Notes: a model not told the origin generated them from the sequence alone. Shown: positions 52,931 to 61,733, counted from the stretch's first letter. The stretch is 64,000 bases of DNA from Limosilactobacillus balticus (GCF_014145615.1 NZ_JACIVH010000042.1:186001-250000); one strand, 5' to 3'. Numbers and translations are program-made.

Positions 52931-53116
52931 TTACTTACTTTGCATGAACCGTTGAAGCAATTCGGCTTCTTCTGAAGTCACTGGGGTATTAGATGATTTA
53001 ATTTCGTGAATTCGTTCAACAGATAAATGACTGCCGAAAGCAACTTCATTATCATTTAAGTCATTTTCACGCTCAAAGTTAATCAATTCTTGAGCAAGTT
53101 CACTCAAATTGTCCAT
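52931..53116 (-). CDS. 61-residue conserved lactobacillal protein (LBP_cg2779-like)
   Basis: SD AAGGAGG 10 bases upstream. MDNLSELAQELINFERENDL then FGSHLSVERIHEIKSSN and EEAELLQRFMQSK. The helical pattern with a turn at GSHLSVERIH resembles a small helix-turn-helix, as in the N-terminus of XRE-type proteins. I believe it matches the family labelled LBP_cg2779 in lactobacilli, from memory only. Function unknown. Confidence 0.7.
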   Translation of the reverse strand: MDNLSELAQELINFERENDLNDNEVAFGSHLSVERIHEIKSSNTPVTSEEAELLQRFMQSK

Positions 53117-53341
53117 GAAAACATTCCTCCTTAGTAGGTATATTATTAAATAATACTAACCTTATCTCTTATTCTAAATCAAGACACAGTTTGTTACCAA
53201 AAATTAGTTTAGCACAGTTTGAACTTATCCTTGTAGTTATTTTATTAAATTTATTCGTTTGTTATTAAGATTTAACGACAAGCGAATCAATTTGTGTGAT
53301 AATCATAGTAAATAATATTAGAGAATGGAGTATTGAAAATT

Positions 53342-53962
53342 ATGAGTTGGAATTGGCTAGGATGGTTATCGTGGATATGCGCAATTGCCTTTTTTTGTTA
53401 TGTAATCCATTATATCCGTGTTAAGCAATTAATGCTGATTGCTAAGACAAAAAAAGTATTTAAACTAAATTTAGTGATTCGCTATGTGATCTTATTACTT
53501 GTCTCGTTATGTTGGCTCGGGGGGATGTCATATCTCACATTTTTCCGCCCAGTTGATATTAATAATCATCAACAAACACAGACTTCGATCACTTACCGTC
53601 CACTTCAAATGGGGAATAAGTCCGATGATTTCTATTATGTTTTAGCGACCCGGAGTAAAAGTGGGAAACACCCAATTGTGTCATATACGTACTGGGCTGG
53701 AAATGATAAATACACAACAAATTCGCGATACGGATCAGTTGCTGATGGATCACGGATAGTTACCTTAGATGCGAGTGCTTTACCATGGGATAAAAAGCAA
53801 TTGGAAAAAGAGGATGCCAAGACAGGACATGCTTTTGCAGCGGTAATGGATGTAAAGTACAAAAATACTGCTATTAATGGTTTAGGTTTAAAAGCAAATC
53901 ATAGTGCTGTAACTTATACACTCTTACGTGTACCTTCCTCTGATATGGTATCTGAACGTTAA
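53342..53962 (+). CDS. Membrane protein of the LVIS_2131-like type, function unknown
   Basis: 206 residues from the ATG at 53342 (GGAG 11 bases upstream; a TTG at 53333 is too close to it). Two membrane segments (GWLSWICAIAFFCYVIHYI and LVIRYVILLLVSLCWLGG) followed by an outer domain of about 130 residues (TYRPLQMGNKSDDFYYVLATR, SYTYWAGNDKYTTNSRYG). No catalytic motif recognised. The MFS gene starts one base after its stop, so they are translationally coupled. Confidence 0.72.
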   Translation: MSWNWLGWLSWICAIAFFCYVIHYIRVKQLMLIAKTKKVFKLNLVIRYVILLLVSLCWLGGMSYLTFFRPVDINNHQQTQTSITYRPLQMGNKSDDFYYVLATRSKSGKHPIVSYTYWAGNDKYTTNSRYGSVADGSRIVTLDASALPWDKKQLEKEDAKTGHAFAAVMDVKYKNTAINGLGLKANHSAVTYTLLRVPSSDMVSER

Positions 53963-53963
53963 A

Positions 53964-55151
53964 ATGGAACAGCAAACAGTCAAATTAAAATGGGTTGCCC
54001 TAGCAAGTCTGTTGAACAACACTGGGGCAGCTTTTTTATGGCCGCTTACAACAATGTACCTTCATAATTATCTTGGACAAACTTTGACAACTGCTGGTTT
54101 TGTAATGTTAATAATGTCGATTGCGATGATGATGGGGAATTATTTAGGAGGATGGTTATTTGACCATTGGAAGCAATATCAAACAGCCATTTTAGGAGGT
54201 AGCCTATCTACGCTAGCAATATTCTTGTTGATCTTTATTCATGGTTGGCCCTGGTATGCTGTCCTAATTACGGTTAATAGTTTTGGTGATGGAATCAATG
54301 CTACCATTGTTAATTCTTATGGGACGTTGGTTAGTGATCATTCTTCCCGTTATGTTTTTAATTATATTTATATGGCCTTTAATATTGGGGTTGTGATTGG
54401 AACGTTGTTAGTTGGCGTTCTTTTGCCGATTAGTGTAGTGGTAGTTTTTACTGTAGCAACAATCTTTTATGCCTTGTTAATGCTAGTAGTAGTTTTAACA
54501 TTTAATGTGGCCGTAGATGCAATTAAAGATAATTCAGGGATACAGGAACGCCATCATGTTTCTCGCCAATTACATTCGCGATGGATCATCTTGGTTTGGT
54601 TTATCCTCATAAATTATATTACGGTTCATTTAAGTTATTCCTTATGGGAAAGTGTAATGGCAGTCCATATGACAAATATGGGGATTCCATTCTATGCCTA
54701 TAGTATGTTATGGACATTAAATGGGATGTTAATTATTATCGGACAACCACTCGTTAATAAATTAAGTCCCTATGTTCGTTTATCAACGCAAATTATTGTG
54801 GGAATCTTTATTTTTGCCTTATCCTTCCTCTTATTAATTTTTGCTCGGACTCTGACAGCTTTTGTTATTGACTTTGTAATCTTAACTATTGGTGAAATGA
54901 CTAGTTTTGCTGGCTTACCTGCTTGGATTGCGCAATTGACTAATGTTGACGAAGCTGGGCATTACCAAGGATTACTTAATATTATGATGTCGGTTGGCCG
55001 CGCGATTGGTCCACTATACGGTGGATTTGTCATTGAAAAAGGAAGTTACCAATTCTTATTTATTTCAGTATTTTGCTTAATAACTGGTACATTGCTTATT
55101 ATCTGTGTTTATTTATGGTATTTACACCGAATTCAGCAGCGACTTAATTGA
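53964..55151 (+). CDS. MFS transporter
   Basis: 395 residues from the ATG at 53964, directly after the upstream stop; a GTG at 53928 in frame lies inside the preceding gene. About twelve hydrophobic segments; the loop 2-3 motif is GNYLGGWLFDHWKQY, a variant of the MFS signature. Typical of multidrug-type MFS proteins of firmicutes. Coupled to the membrane protein upstream. Substrate unknown. Confidence 0.83.
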   Translation: MEQQTVKLKWVALASLLNNTGAAFLWPLTTMYLHNYLGQTLTTAGFVMLIMSIAMMMGNYLGGWLFDHWKQYQTAILGGSLSTLAIFLLIFIHGWPWYAVLITVNSFGDGINATIVNSYGTLVSDHSSRYVFNYIYMAFNIGVVIGTLLVGVLLPISVVVVFTVATIFYALLMLVVVLTFNVAVDAIKDNSGIQERHHVSRQLHSRWIILVWFILINYITVHLSYSLWESVMAVHMTNMGIPFYAYSMLWTLNGMLIIIGQPLVNKLSPYVRLSTQIIVGIFIFALSFLLLIFARTLTAFVIDFVILTIGEMTSFAGLPAWIAQLTNVDEAGHYQGLLNIMMSVGRAIGPLYGGFVIEKGSYQFLFISVFCLITGTLLIICVYLWYLHRIQQRLN

Positions 55152-55204
55152 GATAAATGATACCCAAAATCTGTAAGCTATGGTAAAATCACTAATGTAT
55201 TATA

Positions 55205-55452
55205 AAAGCATTGACGTAGAAACAAAGTGCCTGTGTAATTGACAGAGATCCAGTTGAGTTGAGAGCTGGGAGCAGACATGATCCACCTCTACTAGCTGAA
55301 AGGATGAATTTTAGTAGTCTGTTCCGGTGATTCCGTTATCGTCAGGAGTTAACGCAACTCCATGAGGCAGTGACTGTGAGGTTACTGTAAATAGAGGTGG
55401 AACAGTGATAGATATCGCCCTCTAAGGCTGTTAAGGTCTTAGAGGGCTTTTG
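55205..55452 (+). ncRNA. T-box leader, His-specific, upstream of hisS
   Basis: Stem I specifier region GATC-CAC-CTCTACTAG with CAC (His) at 55284-55286; T-box AGAGGTGGAACAGTG at about 55393-55407; terminator GCCCTCTAA...TTAGAGGGC then TTTTG at 55417-55452. The T-box differs from consensus in ACAGTG in place of ACCGCG. It fits tRNA-His-dependent antitermination. Confidence 0.9.
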
Positions 55453-55485
55453 TTTTTATACGTAACGAAAGGGGAAACACAGTTA

Positions 55486-56763
55486 ATGGATTATCAAAAG
55501 CCAAAGGGAACTGCAGATATCTTACCAGGAACTACAAGCATTTGGGAAAAAGTAGAACAAAATGCGCGCGAAGTTTTTAACCAGTTTGGATACCGTGGAA
55601 TTCGAACACCGATGTTTGAAGATTACCATGTTTTTTCACGGAATGTGGGTGATACCTCAGATATTGTTGAAAAAGAAATGTACGATTTTCATGATAAAGG
55701 TGATCGTCATATTGCATTGCGTCCAGAGGGGACAGCTGGAGTAGTACGGGCTTACGTAGAAAACAAGCTCTATGGTCCAGAATATCCTAAACCTTATAAA
55801 GTTTATTACATGGGGCCAATGTTTCGGTATGAACGGCCACAATCAGGACGACAACGTGAATTCCACCAAATTGGGGTTGAAGCATTAAACAATGAGTCAC
55901 CACAAATTGATGTGGAAGTTATTTCAATGGCAATGGCTCTCTTTAAGAAATTTGGGGTGCCAAATGTTAAATTAGTTATTAATACTCTAGGGGATAAGAA
56001 GGTTCGTGAAGATTACCGGGAAGCATTAATTAACTATTTAAAGCCTCATTATGATGAATTGAGTAAAGACTCTCAAGAACGTTTATATAAGAATCCATTG
56101 CGTGTACTTGATAGTAAAGATGAAGGTGATAAGAAGATTGTTGCAGAAGCTCCATCAATCCTTGATTACCTTGATGAAGAGTCACAAGCTTACTTTGACG
56201 AAGTGCAGGCCTTATTAAAGAAATTAGGAATTGATTTTGAAATTGATACCAATATGGTGCGGGGACTCGATTACTATAACCATACTATTTTTGAAATTAT
56301 GTCAGACTCACCAGTATTTGGTGGCGGGTACACGACTGTTTGTGCAGGAGGCCGTTATAATGGTTTAATTAGCCAGCTTGGTGGCCCTGAAGAAGGTGGA
56401 ATTGGCTTCGGAATGGGTGTTGAACGGTTAATGCTCTTACTCCAAGAAGAAAATCCTGCATTTGCTCCTCAAGATCAATTAGATGTCTTCTTTGCTAGTG
56501 CTGATCAGCAGGGGGATGAAATGGCATTTGAAGTCCTCAGTAAGGTTCGCCAGCAAGGAATCGTGGCTGATAAAGATTACAGCGGAGTAAAAGTTGGTAA
56601 GCAGATCAAAGAAGCTTTCCGTCGTAATGCGAAGTACTTTGCAGTTTTTGGCGCTCGTGAAGTCGAAGAAGGAACTTTCCAATTAAAAAATGCGGCTACT
56701 AAGGATGCAACAACTATTAAAGTTAGCGATTTTGTAGCAAATCCGGTAGAATATTTGAAATAA
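55486..56763 (+). CDS. hisS: Histidyl-tRNA synthetase
   Basis: 425 residues from the ATG at 55486 (GAAAGGGG 11 bases upstream; the in-frame start at 55450 lies in the terminator). Class IIa: motif 1 region YQKPKGTADILPG, motif 2 MGPMFRYERPQSGRQREFHQ, His-specific VRGLDYYNHTIFE, motif 3 GGIGFGMGVERLMLLL, and a C-terminal anticodon domain. aspS, which often follows hisS in firmicutes, does not follow here; a terminator and a convergent gene do. Confidence 0.95.
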   Translation: MDYQKPKGTADILPGTTSIWEKVEQNAREVFNQFGYRGIRTPMFEDYHVFSRNVGDTSDIVEKEMYDFHDKGDRHIALRPEGTAGVVRAYVENKLYGPEYPKPYKVYYMGPMFRYERPQSGRQREFHQIGVEALNNESPQIDVEVISMAMALFKKFGVPNVKLVINTLGDKKVREDYREALINYLKPHYDELSKDSQERLYKNPLRVLDSKDEGDKKIVAEAPSILDYLDEESQAYFDEVQALLKKLGIDFEIDTNMVRGLDYYNHTIFEIMSDSPVFGGGYTTVCAGGRYNGLISQLGGPEEGGIGFGMGVERLMLLLQEENPAFAPQDQLDVFFASADQQGDEMAFEVLSKVRQQGIVADKDYSGVKVGKQIKEAFRRNAKYFAVFGAREVEEGTFQLKNAATKDATTIKVSDFVANPVEYLK

Positions 56764-56815
56764 CTAAATTAAACGCAAGCGGGAAAGTTCCTTTTTGAGA
56801 AGGCTTGACCCCGCT

Positions 56816-56871
56816 AAAAAAAGCAGCGACTAAGAGATTATAGCAAAATTCTCTTAGTCGCTGCTTTTTTG
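56816..56871. terminator. Bidirectional terminator after hisS
   Basis: AAAAAAGCAGCGACTAAGAGA pairs with TCTCTTAGTCGCTGCTTTTTT, loop TTATAGCAAAAT; T runs on both strands, shared with the convergent MarR-like gene. Confidence 0.85.
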
Positions 56872-56884
56872 GTCGAATCTCGTT

Positions 56885-57379
56885 TTAATGGCAAATATTG
56901 CCAAGGGCGTTGTAATTTACATCGCGGTTCGCATAATCCTCTGTTAGCTTGTTTACGAGCCGGTCTAATTCTCGTTGTTCATTTTCACTCAATGTGTGGT
57001 AAGCAGCTTCAGCAATCTTGTCACGACGCTTTAGCAAATTATCAGCAACTTCGATACCTTCAGTGTTAAGCCGAATTTTATAGTCTTCCTCATTAATTGG
57101 GGTGGTAGTTGCCAAATTGTTTGTTACTAATGCCTTAGTAGCATCTTCGAGGTCACTTGGCCGGTAATCGAAGTCGTAAATTAGTTGTTTGCTAGTTAAA
57201 CCGTCATTATGTTTACGTAGAATCCGGAGAAGGCGGTGAAAATTATGACGATCAGGAAAACCAGGTAAGCAATAATCACCATGGCGTTCTTCTTCAATGT
57301 GTACTTGGCACTTTAACATTGATTGGTATTTTTCAAAGTTCTTTACATCTATAAATAATTTGGTTGTTAACTCTGACAT
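56885..57379 (-). CDS. MarR-like winged-helix protein
   Basis: 164 residues from the ATG at 57379 with GGAGG upstream; a TTG at 57394 lies in the SD. The central region FHRLLRILRKHNDGLTSKQLIYDFDYRPSDLEDATKALVTNNLATTT looks like a MarR DNA-binding domain with wing, and ENEQRELDRLVNKL is the typical last MarR helix. Cysteines in MLKCQVH, DYCLPGF and NICH could be redox- or metal-sensitive. Target unknown. Confidence 0.7.
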   Translation of the reverse strand: MSELTTKLFIDVKNFEKYQSMLKCQVHIEEERHGDYCLPGFPDRHNFHRLLRILRKHNDGLTSKQLIYDFDYRPSDLEDATKALVTNNLATTTPINEEDYKIRLNTEGIEVADNLLKRRDKIAEAAYHTLSENEQRELDRLVNKLTEDYANRDVNYNALGNICH

Positions 57380-57482
57380 ATTATTTACCTCCAAATTAGT
57401 TCACTAAAACGTTCATCACTGATTATAATAATATTAATATTCGGCGATTAATAGTAAAACGGCTTGGTAAATAATATTCCAA

Positions 57483-58121
57483 TCAGTCTACTGCATAAGT
57501 TCCCATATCATTAGCAACGACAACATTTCCTGCATAATCTTTTCCACCATTTTTGGTTAAGCCGACCTTATTATAGGCAAAAGTTACAGTTGTAGTAGCT
57601 TTGACAGCAGTTCCCATTACTTCTCCAGTATCAGTATTAACTCCTGATGGCATATCTACTGCAACGACAACCGCATCAGTGTTATTGATCGCATTAATCG
57701 CGTCGGCATAAGCTCCTTTTACCGCGCGATCGATTCCGATTCCAAACATGGCATCGACAATTAATGTTGCCTTATTAAGGACAGCGAGATCAGAAGTTTC
57801 AGGAATTTGATAATAGTGCGCGATCTTTTCTTGTATTTGGTGTTCAGCAGATGCATGTTTAGGATTACCTACATTGAGAATTGTTACATGGACACCGGCA
57901 ATATGAAGCAAACGTGCAATAGCTATTCCATCTCCGCCATTATTTCCACTACCAGCAACTACTACTACATCTTTTAGCGCGATTGGAAAAGCATGTAAAA
58001 TTTCATCGCGAACGGCTAATGTGGCTCGTTCCATTAATACAAGGGAAGGGATACCGATTGTATTAATGGTGTAAGAATCGTAATGTCGCATTTCTTCTGC
58101 AGTAACAATTTTATCAGTCAT
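57483..58121 (-). CDS. nnrE: NAD(P)H-hydrate epimerase
   Basis: 212 residues, TTAGGAGG upstream. YjeF N-terminal domain: TAEEMRHYDSYTINTIGIPSLVLMERA, VVVVAGSGNNGGDGIAIARLL, ATLIVDAMFGIGIDR, VAVDMPSGVNTDTG. It interconverts R and S forms of hydrated NAD(P)H, the repair step before the dehydratase NnrD. The dehydratase domain that is fused in many bacteria is absent and would be encoded elsewhere. Confidence 0.93.
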   Translation of the reverse strand: MTDKIVTAEEMRHYDSYTINTIGIPSLVLMERATLAVRDEILHAFPIALKDVVVVAGSGNNGGDGIAIARLLHIAGVHVTILNVGNPKHASAEHQIQEKIAHYYQIPETSDLAVLNKATLIVDAMFGIGIDRAVKGAYADAINAINNTDAVVVAVDMPSGVNTDTGEVMGTAVKATTTVTFAYNKVGLTKNGGKDYAGNVVVANDMGTYAVD

Positions 58122-58286
58122 AATCTAAGCCTCCTAAGATTAAGATACATTTTTACTGTACCACTATTTTAGAATTATGAGGTGCAAAGGGAAATTTTTT
58201 ACGTATATATTAATTAAGAGAATAAAAATAAGCTAGCTTGCAAGTTTTTCACCACAGTCCGGTTAGGCGTTCTTTTAAAATAATAA

Positions 58287-58315
58287 AGAGGATGGGGTGG
58301 TTCCCAACCTCCTTA
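58287..58315 (-). terminator. Terminator of the long L,D-transpeptidase gene
   Basis: Minus strand AAGGAGGTTGGG pairs with CCCATCCTCTT (one mismatch), loop AACCAC, followed by TATTATTTT. Confidence 0.65.
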
Positions 58316-58320
58316 GAGTA

Positions 58321-59706
58321 TTAATAAATAATAACTGGTTCATTTTGCGTTAAATCATGGAAGGCTTGTCCAGCCACGCTTGGTTGCATATTAATACAGC
58401 CATGCGAACCATCGCTTAGGTAAGCAGTCTTGGACCAATTGTGACGCCAACTTGCATCGTGGAAGCCACATCCCGTTAAAGTAAACGGCGACCAATAATT
58501 AACTTTACTTGCATAACTTGATCCATCATCGTTTTGTCCACGGAGAACGGAAGGACTTTGTTGGTACATGATATACCAGACTCCCTTGGGCGTTTTGTTG
58601 CCTTCGTTATTAGTCCCACTAACGATATCCGTTTCAAGGACACATTTACCATCTTTGTAGAAATAAGCTCGTTGGTCAGCTAATGAAACCTCAGCATAAG
58701 TATCTCCAATACCATTATTGGATGTAACATTGTAGCCGAGCCCAGCAGTGTTATAGCCTTTACCTTCAATATCGTGCTTCCCATCAACTTCTTGACGACC
58801 ATCGATAATTGCTTTAGTTAACGAATTGCCAGCTTTTTTCTCGCTAATTTTCCAACCATAGGACCCATTAGCTGTAGTGGTAATTTCTGCTCCAGAATGA
58901 GTCCTAAATTTAAATGGTTTATCAAGTGTTGCATGTTTTTCATTGATTTCCTTTACTTGTTTGTTTAAGGCTGCAGTGTCGAAATGATACTTGCCATTTT
59001 GATAAGTTGCCCGGGTAATAATTTGACTGGTAGTAAGGTCATACTTTTCGCTTTGAACAAGGTAAGTAACTTTCTTCCCTTTTAACTTATTTAATTGTTT
59101 CTCCTCGTTCTTGACGGTTTTGCTATTTGCAGCAATCGGCTGCTCCTTATGTAAGGTAATGTTAATTTTAGTACTTCCGGCTTGATTATTTAGTTGATTA
59201 ACAGCATTTTGTAAATCATATTTATTACCCTTAACCGCTGGAACTACAGTAACTTTCTCATTTTGGTAGACAGCATAGGCATCAACGGGAGCTTTACGGC
59301 CTGTGTTGAGTTGCTGTACCTTGTTAGTTAATTTGTTTTTAGCAATATTAAGCGAATCTTGATCAAAGTTATCCGGCTTTATTGATAAATTTGTTGCTTT
59401 ACGTGATGGGAAAAATGTAAACTGCTTTTTCAGTGCTTGATTAAATTTTTGTTCATCATTATTGTTAAAGTTAGCCTTCATTGATTTAGTTTGGTAAACT
59501 AGCTTATTGTCAACATATACTTTGGTTGCTCCTGAGGTCCCCTTTACCTTATCAAAAGCTTGCTTGGCTGTTAGTCCCCCAACGGCAATATTATTGATGG
59601 TTACGTTTTTGTTGAAATGATTTTTCTGGTGAACAGTCATCCCCGCAATCATTATAATTAATAATGCTCCTATTCCTGCTATCCAGTATTTAATGTTTGA
59701 ATGCAT
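58321..59706 (-). CDS. L,D-transpeptidase with peptidoglycan-binding-like domain (YkuD family)
   Basis: 461 residues. One N-terminal membrane anchor (YWIAGIGALLIIMIAGMTV), then two PG_binding_4-like regions (about 30-115 and 120-270), and a C-terminal YkuD domain. Active-site residues: His in TGCGFHDASW and Cys in DGSHGCINMQP. It forms 3-3 cross-links or attaches groups to peptidoglycan using tetrapeptide donors. First of a cluster of related wall genes. SD GAGGAAGG. Confidence 0.92.
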   Translation of the reverse strand: MHSNIKYWIAGIGALLIIMIAGMTVHQKNHFNKNVTINNIAVGGLTAKQAFDKVKGTSGATKVYVDNKLVYQTKSMKANFNNNDEQKFNQALKKQFTFFPSRKATNLSIKPDNFDQDSLNIAKNKLTNKVQQLNTGRKAPVDAYAVYQNEKVTVVPAVKGNKYDLQNAVNQLNNQAGSTKINITLHKEQPIAANSKTVKNEEKQLNKLKGKKVTYLVQSEKYDLTTSQIITRATYQNGKYHFDTAALNKQVKEINEKHATLDKPFKFRTHSGAEITTTANGSYGWKISEKKAGNSLTKAIIDGRQEVDGKHDIEGKGYNTAGLGYNVTSNNGIGDTYAEVSLADQRAYFYKDGKCVLETDIVSGTNNEGNKTPKGVWYIMYQQSPSVLRGQNDDGSSYASKVNYWSPFTLTGCGFHDASWRHNWSKTAYLSDGSHGCINMQPSVAGQAFHDLTQNEPVIIY

Positions 59707-59792
59707 TGTACCTTCCTCAAATCGAAAATAAATAATTACGTTCCTATCTTAGCACGGAAAATTGATAACTCAATAAAGAATTTTTTGTAAAG

Positions 59793-60035
59793 TTACCGGG
59801 TTCTTAAATAGCGATCAATACCATCTAAAAGAAACTTAAAAAACAAACAAATATTTAATAGTAGAAATACTTTGAAGAAGATCCGCCAATTAATTATTTT
59901 TAATGAAAAGTGAAAAAGATCATAAATAATAACTAAAAGAATAAAAAGGAGGTTGGCACGTAAAATATCCTTTGACCATTTATGATTGATGGTATACGAC
60001 CAAATATTTGATATGAATGAAAAAAATGATGTCAT
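59793..60035 (-). CDS. Small two-segment membrane protein (paralogue A)
   Basis: 80 residues, GTGAGGA upstream. Two hydrophobic segments (ANLLFILLVIIYDLFHFSLK and FKVFLLLNICLFFKFLL) joined by a short basic loop. Its pattern NLLFILLVIIYDL resembles NLISLIIIIFYNL in the 66-residue protein at 60880. It is downstream of a 26-residue membrane peptide gene and sits between two L,D-transpeptidase genes. Function unknown. Confidence 0.68.
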   Translation of the reverse strand: MTSFFSFISNIWSYTINHKWSKDILRANLLFILLVIIYDLFHFSLKIINWRIFFKVFLLLNICLFFKFLLDGIDRYLRTR

Positions 60036-60055
60036 AATATAATCCTCACGATTGT

Positions 60056-60136
60056 TTACGCAAGATTTGCATAAATGATAGCAACAATAAAGAAAAAGAT
60101 AGCAGTTAAGTATGAAACTTTAAGATTATCTCGCAT
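60056..60136 (-). CDS. 26-residue single-pass membrane peptide
   Basis: The frame reads MRDNLKVSYLTAIFFF then IVAIIYANLA and stops. It has a proper SD (AAAGGTG, 6 bases before the ATG) and ends 21 bases before the start of the 80-residue membrane protein, so both are probably on one transcript. It is basic at the N-terminus with one membrane helix. Such tiny membrane proteins often modulate larger membrane partners, but the partner is not known. Confidence 0.6.
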   Translation of the reverse strand: MRDNLKVSYLTAIFFFIVAIIYANLA

Positions 60137-60226
60137 TTTGTACACCTTTTTTAAAGTATATTGAATAAAAAATTCCCTATAATTATAATAGTGATGTTTT
60201 GAATTATCTGTAAAGGAGAAATTAAT

Positions 60227-60883
60227 TTGAACTTACGAGTAAAGCATTGGATTTATGGAATATTTTGCTTATTAGTAGCAATAATTGCAGTTGGTCCAGA
60301 ATTACATGCTGCTTCAAATGCACATCCCAAAAAAGCAGTAGTTGAATCGCAAGTAAAAGAAAAACCAACACAAGAAAAGAATGTCAACAGTAGTGAAAGT
60401 CATATGCGAACCCCCATTGATTGGCATAAGTCTTCAGAAACAATTCCATACCCAGATCTAAGTAAAGTGAAGGATTTTTGGATTAAAGTTGACTTAAAAA
60501 ATAATCGGACATATTTGTATGATGGTTCAAAAATCATTTATACAATGTATAGCACAGGCGGAATTTACAAAAAGGATCCTAAAACAGGTAAGATGAAAAG
60601 TGTGACTCCGACAGGAACATTTTATGCTCAACAAGAGCGAGGAGATAGCTTCTTTAATCAATCATTAAAAGAAGGAGCTAATTACTATGTTTCCTGGAAA
60701 AATCATGGAGAATACTTATTCCATAGTGTTCCGACTAAAGCGGACGGAAAATATAATGAACAAGAAGCAGCTAAACTTGGAAAGACACAAGGATCACACG
60801 GGTGTATTCGACTTTCAGTACCAGACGCTCAATGGATGGAAAAGAATTTGCCAGTCGGTACTAAGATTGAGGTTGTCGGCTAA
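60227..60883 (+). CDS. L,D-transpeptidase (YkuD family), active
   Basis: 218 residues starting at TTG with AAAGGAG 8 bases upstream. Signal or anchor (WIYGIFCLLVAIIAVGPELHA), a short linker, then YkuD: FWIKVDLKNNRTYLYDGSK, STGG, TPTGTFYAQQ, HGEYLFHSVPT and GSHGCIRLSVPDAQW with the catalytic Cys. Its end overlaps the stop region of the convergent 66-residue gene by 4 bases. Its domain layout is echoed in the dead homologue at 61082. Confidence 0.92.
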   Translation: MNLRVKHWIYGIFCLLVAIIAVGPELHAASNAHPKKAVVESQVKEKPTQEKNVNSSESHMRTPIDWHKSSETIPYPDLSKVKDFWIKVDLKNNRTYLYDGSKIIYTMYSTGGIYKKDPKTGKMKSVTPTGTFYAQQERGDSFFNQSLKEGANYYVSWKNHGEYLFHSVPTKADGKYNEQEAAKLGKTQGSHGCIRLSVPDAQWMEKNLPVGTKIEVVG

Positions 60884-61080
60884 TTTTGTAGCGCTAAAAT
60901 TTTAAAGATGATCAAGAGCAGATCGATTATTAGAAAGAAAAAAATTATTTGCGTGATTGAAATTTTGATTAATGGGATGAAGTATGTAAGAAGATTATAA
61001 AAGATAATTATTATTAGTGAAATAAGATTACTTCCAAATAAGTGATTAAAGAAACGTCCATATTTTAATCGTGAAATCAT
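60880..61080 (-). CDS. Small two-segment membrane protein (paralogue B)
   Basis: 66 residues with a very strong AAGGAGG. Hydrophobic segments LISLIIIIFYNLLTYFIPL and IIFFFLIIDLLLIIFKIL. Similar in pattern to the 80-residue protein at 59793. It starts one base after the stop of the dead transpeptidase homologue and is therefore coupled to it. Function unknown; a partner of the wall enzymes is possible. Confidence 0.7.
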   Translation of the reverse strand: MISRLKYGRFFNHLFGSNLISLIIIIFYNLLTYFIPLIKISITQIIFFFLIIDLLLIIFKILALQN

Positions 61081-61081
61081 T

Positions 61082-61663
61082 TTAATAGTCCTCCTTAACT
61101 ATTAAAGGTGTGTTTTCAGGCAAAGTTTGAAGCCATTTAGCATCGGGGGTTGATACTTGAATTGTGTTTTCAATTTTGGGTACTTTTCGTAAATTGCGTG
61201 AGACCTGATGATTATTCATATCTGTGACAGGAGTTTCGATGTAGTTCCCATTAGTAATTCCTAACCAATTCTTAGCGATGGCTTGTTGGGAACCATTAAT
61301 ATGATAAATTTGCTGTCCCCGAGCGTGAAGTAGGCGAAAAGCCTTTTTTTGCGCTGGTAAATTAATCTGTGCATGGATAATGTAAATAACTTGTCGCTTA
61401 TTTGAGTTGATAACTAGAATTCTTTTTGCTTGTTTGATGGCGATCAATTCAATGGGAGCATTATCAAGCTTGGGATATGCCCAATTTTCAGAGGATCGGT
61501 GAATATTAGGGGCACGAAGGCGATTTTGGTTAAGAATTTGACTTGTTTTGCTAGCTTGAGGAATAAATCTAGTAGCATTATATGTGTAAAGGTTAAAAAT
61601 TAGAACAAAAATAAGGAATAGGCCAGTTGAGATGAAAAGCAGAGATTTAAGTTCTTTATTCAT
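61082..61663 (-). CDS. L,D-transpeptidase homologue lacking the catalytic Cys and His
   Basis: 193 residues with an N-terminal membrane anchor (LLFISTGLFLIFVLIFNLY). The order of segments follows the active enzyme at 60227: HRSSENWAYPKLDNA (there HKSSETIPYPDLSK), IKQAKRILVINSNKRQVIY, and the end IQVSTPDAKWLQTLPENTPL (there IRLSVPDAQWMEKNLPVGTK). The region that should hold FHS and SHGC is replaced by RNLRKVPKIENT. It is an intact frame, so a pseudoenzyme rather than a decayed gene. SD AAAGGAA. Confidence 0.8.
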   Translation of the reverse strand: MNKELKSLLFISTGLFLIFVLIFNLYTYNATRFIPQASKTSQILNQNRLRAPNIHRSSENWAYPKLDNAPIELIAIKQAKRILVINSNKRQVIYIIHAQINLPAQKKAFRLLHARGQQIYHINGSQQAIAKNWLGITNGNYIETPVTDMNNHQVSRNLRKVPKIENTIQVSTPDAKWLQTLPENTPLIVKEDY

Positions 61664-61733
61664 AATGAATTCCTTTATTATTTATTATTAAGTTTATCTT
61701 ACCGTACTTGGAGAAAATAGGAGAATAGATTTT

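Noticed and set aside
61082-61663. Dead transpeptidase first taken for a pseudogene
   Set aside because: No frameshift or stop, a good SD, and a coupled downstream gene point to a maintained protein.
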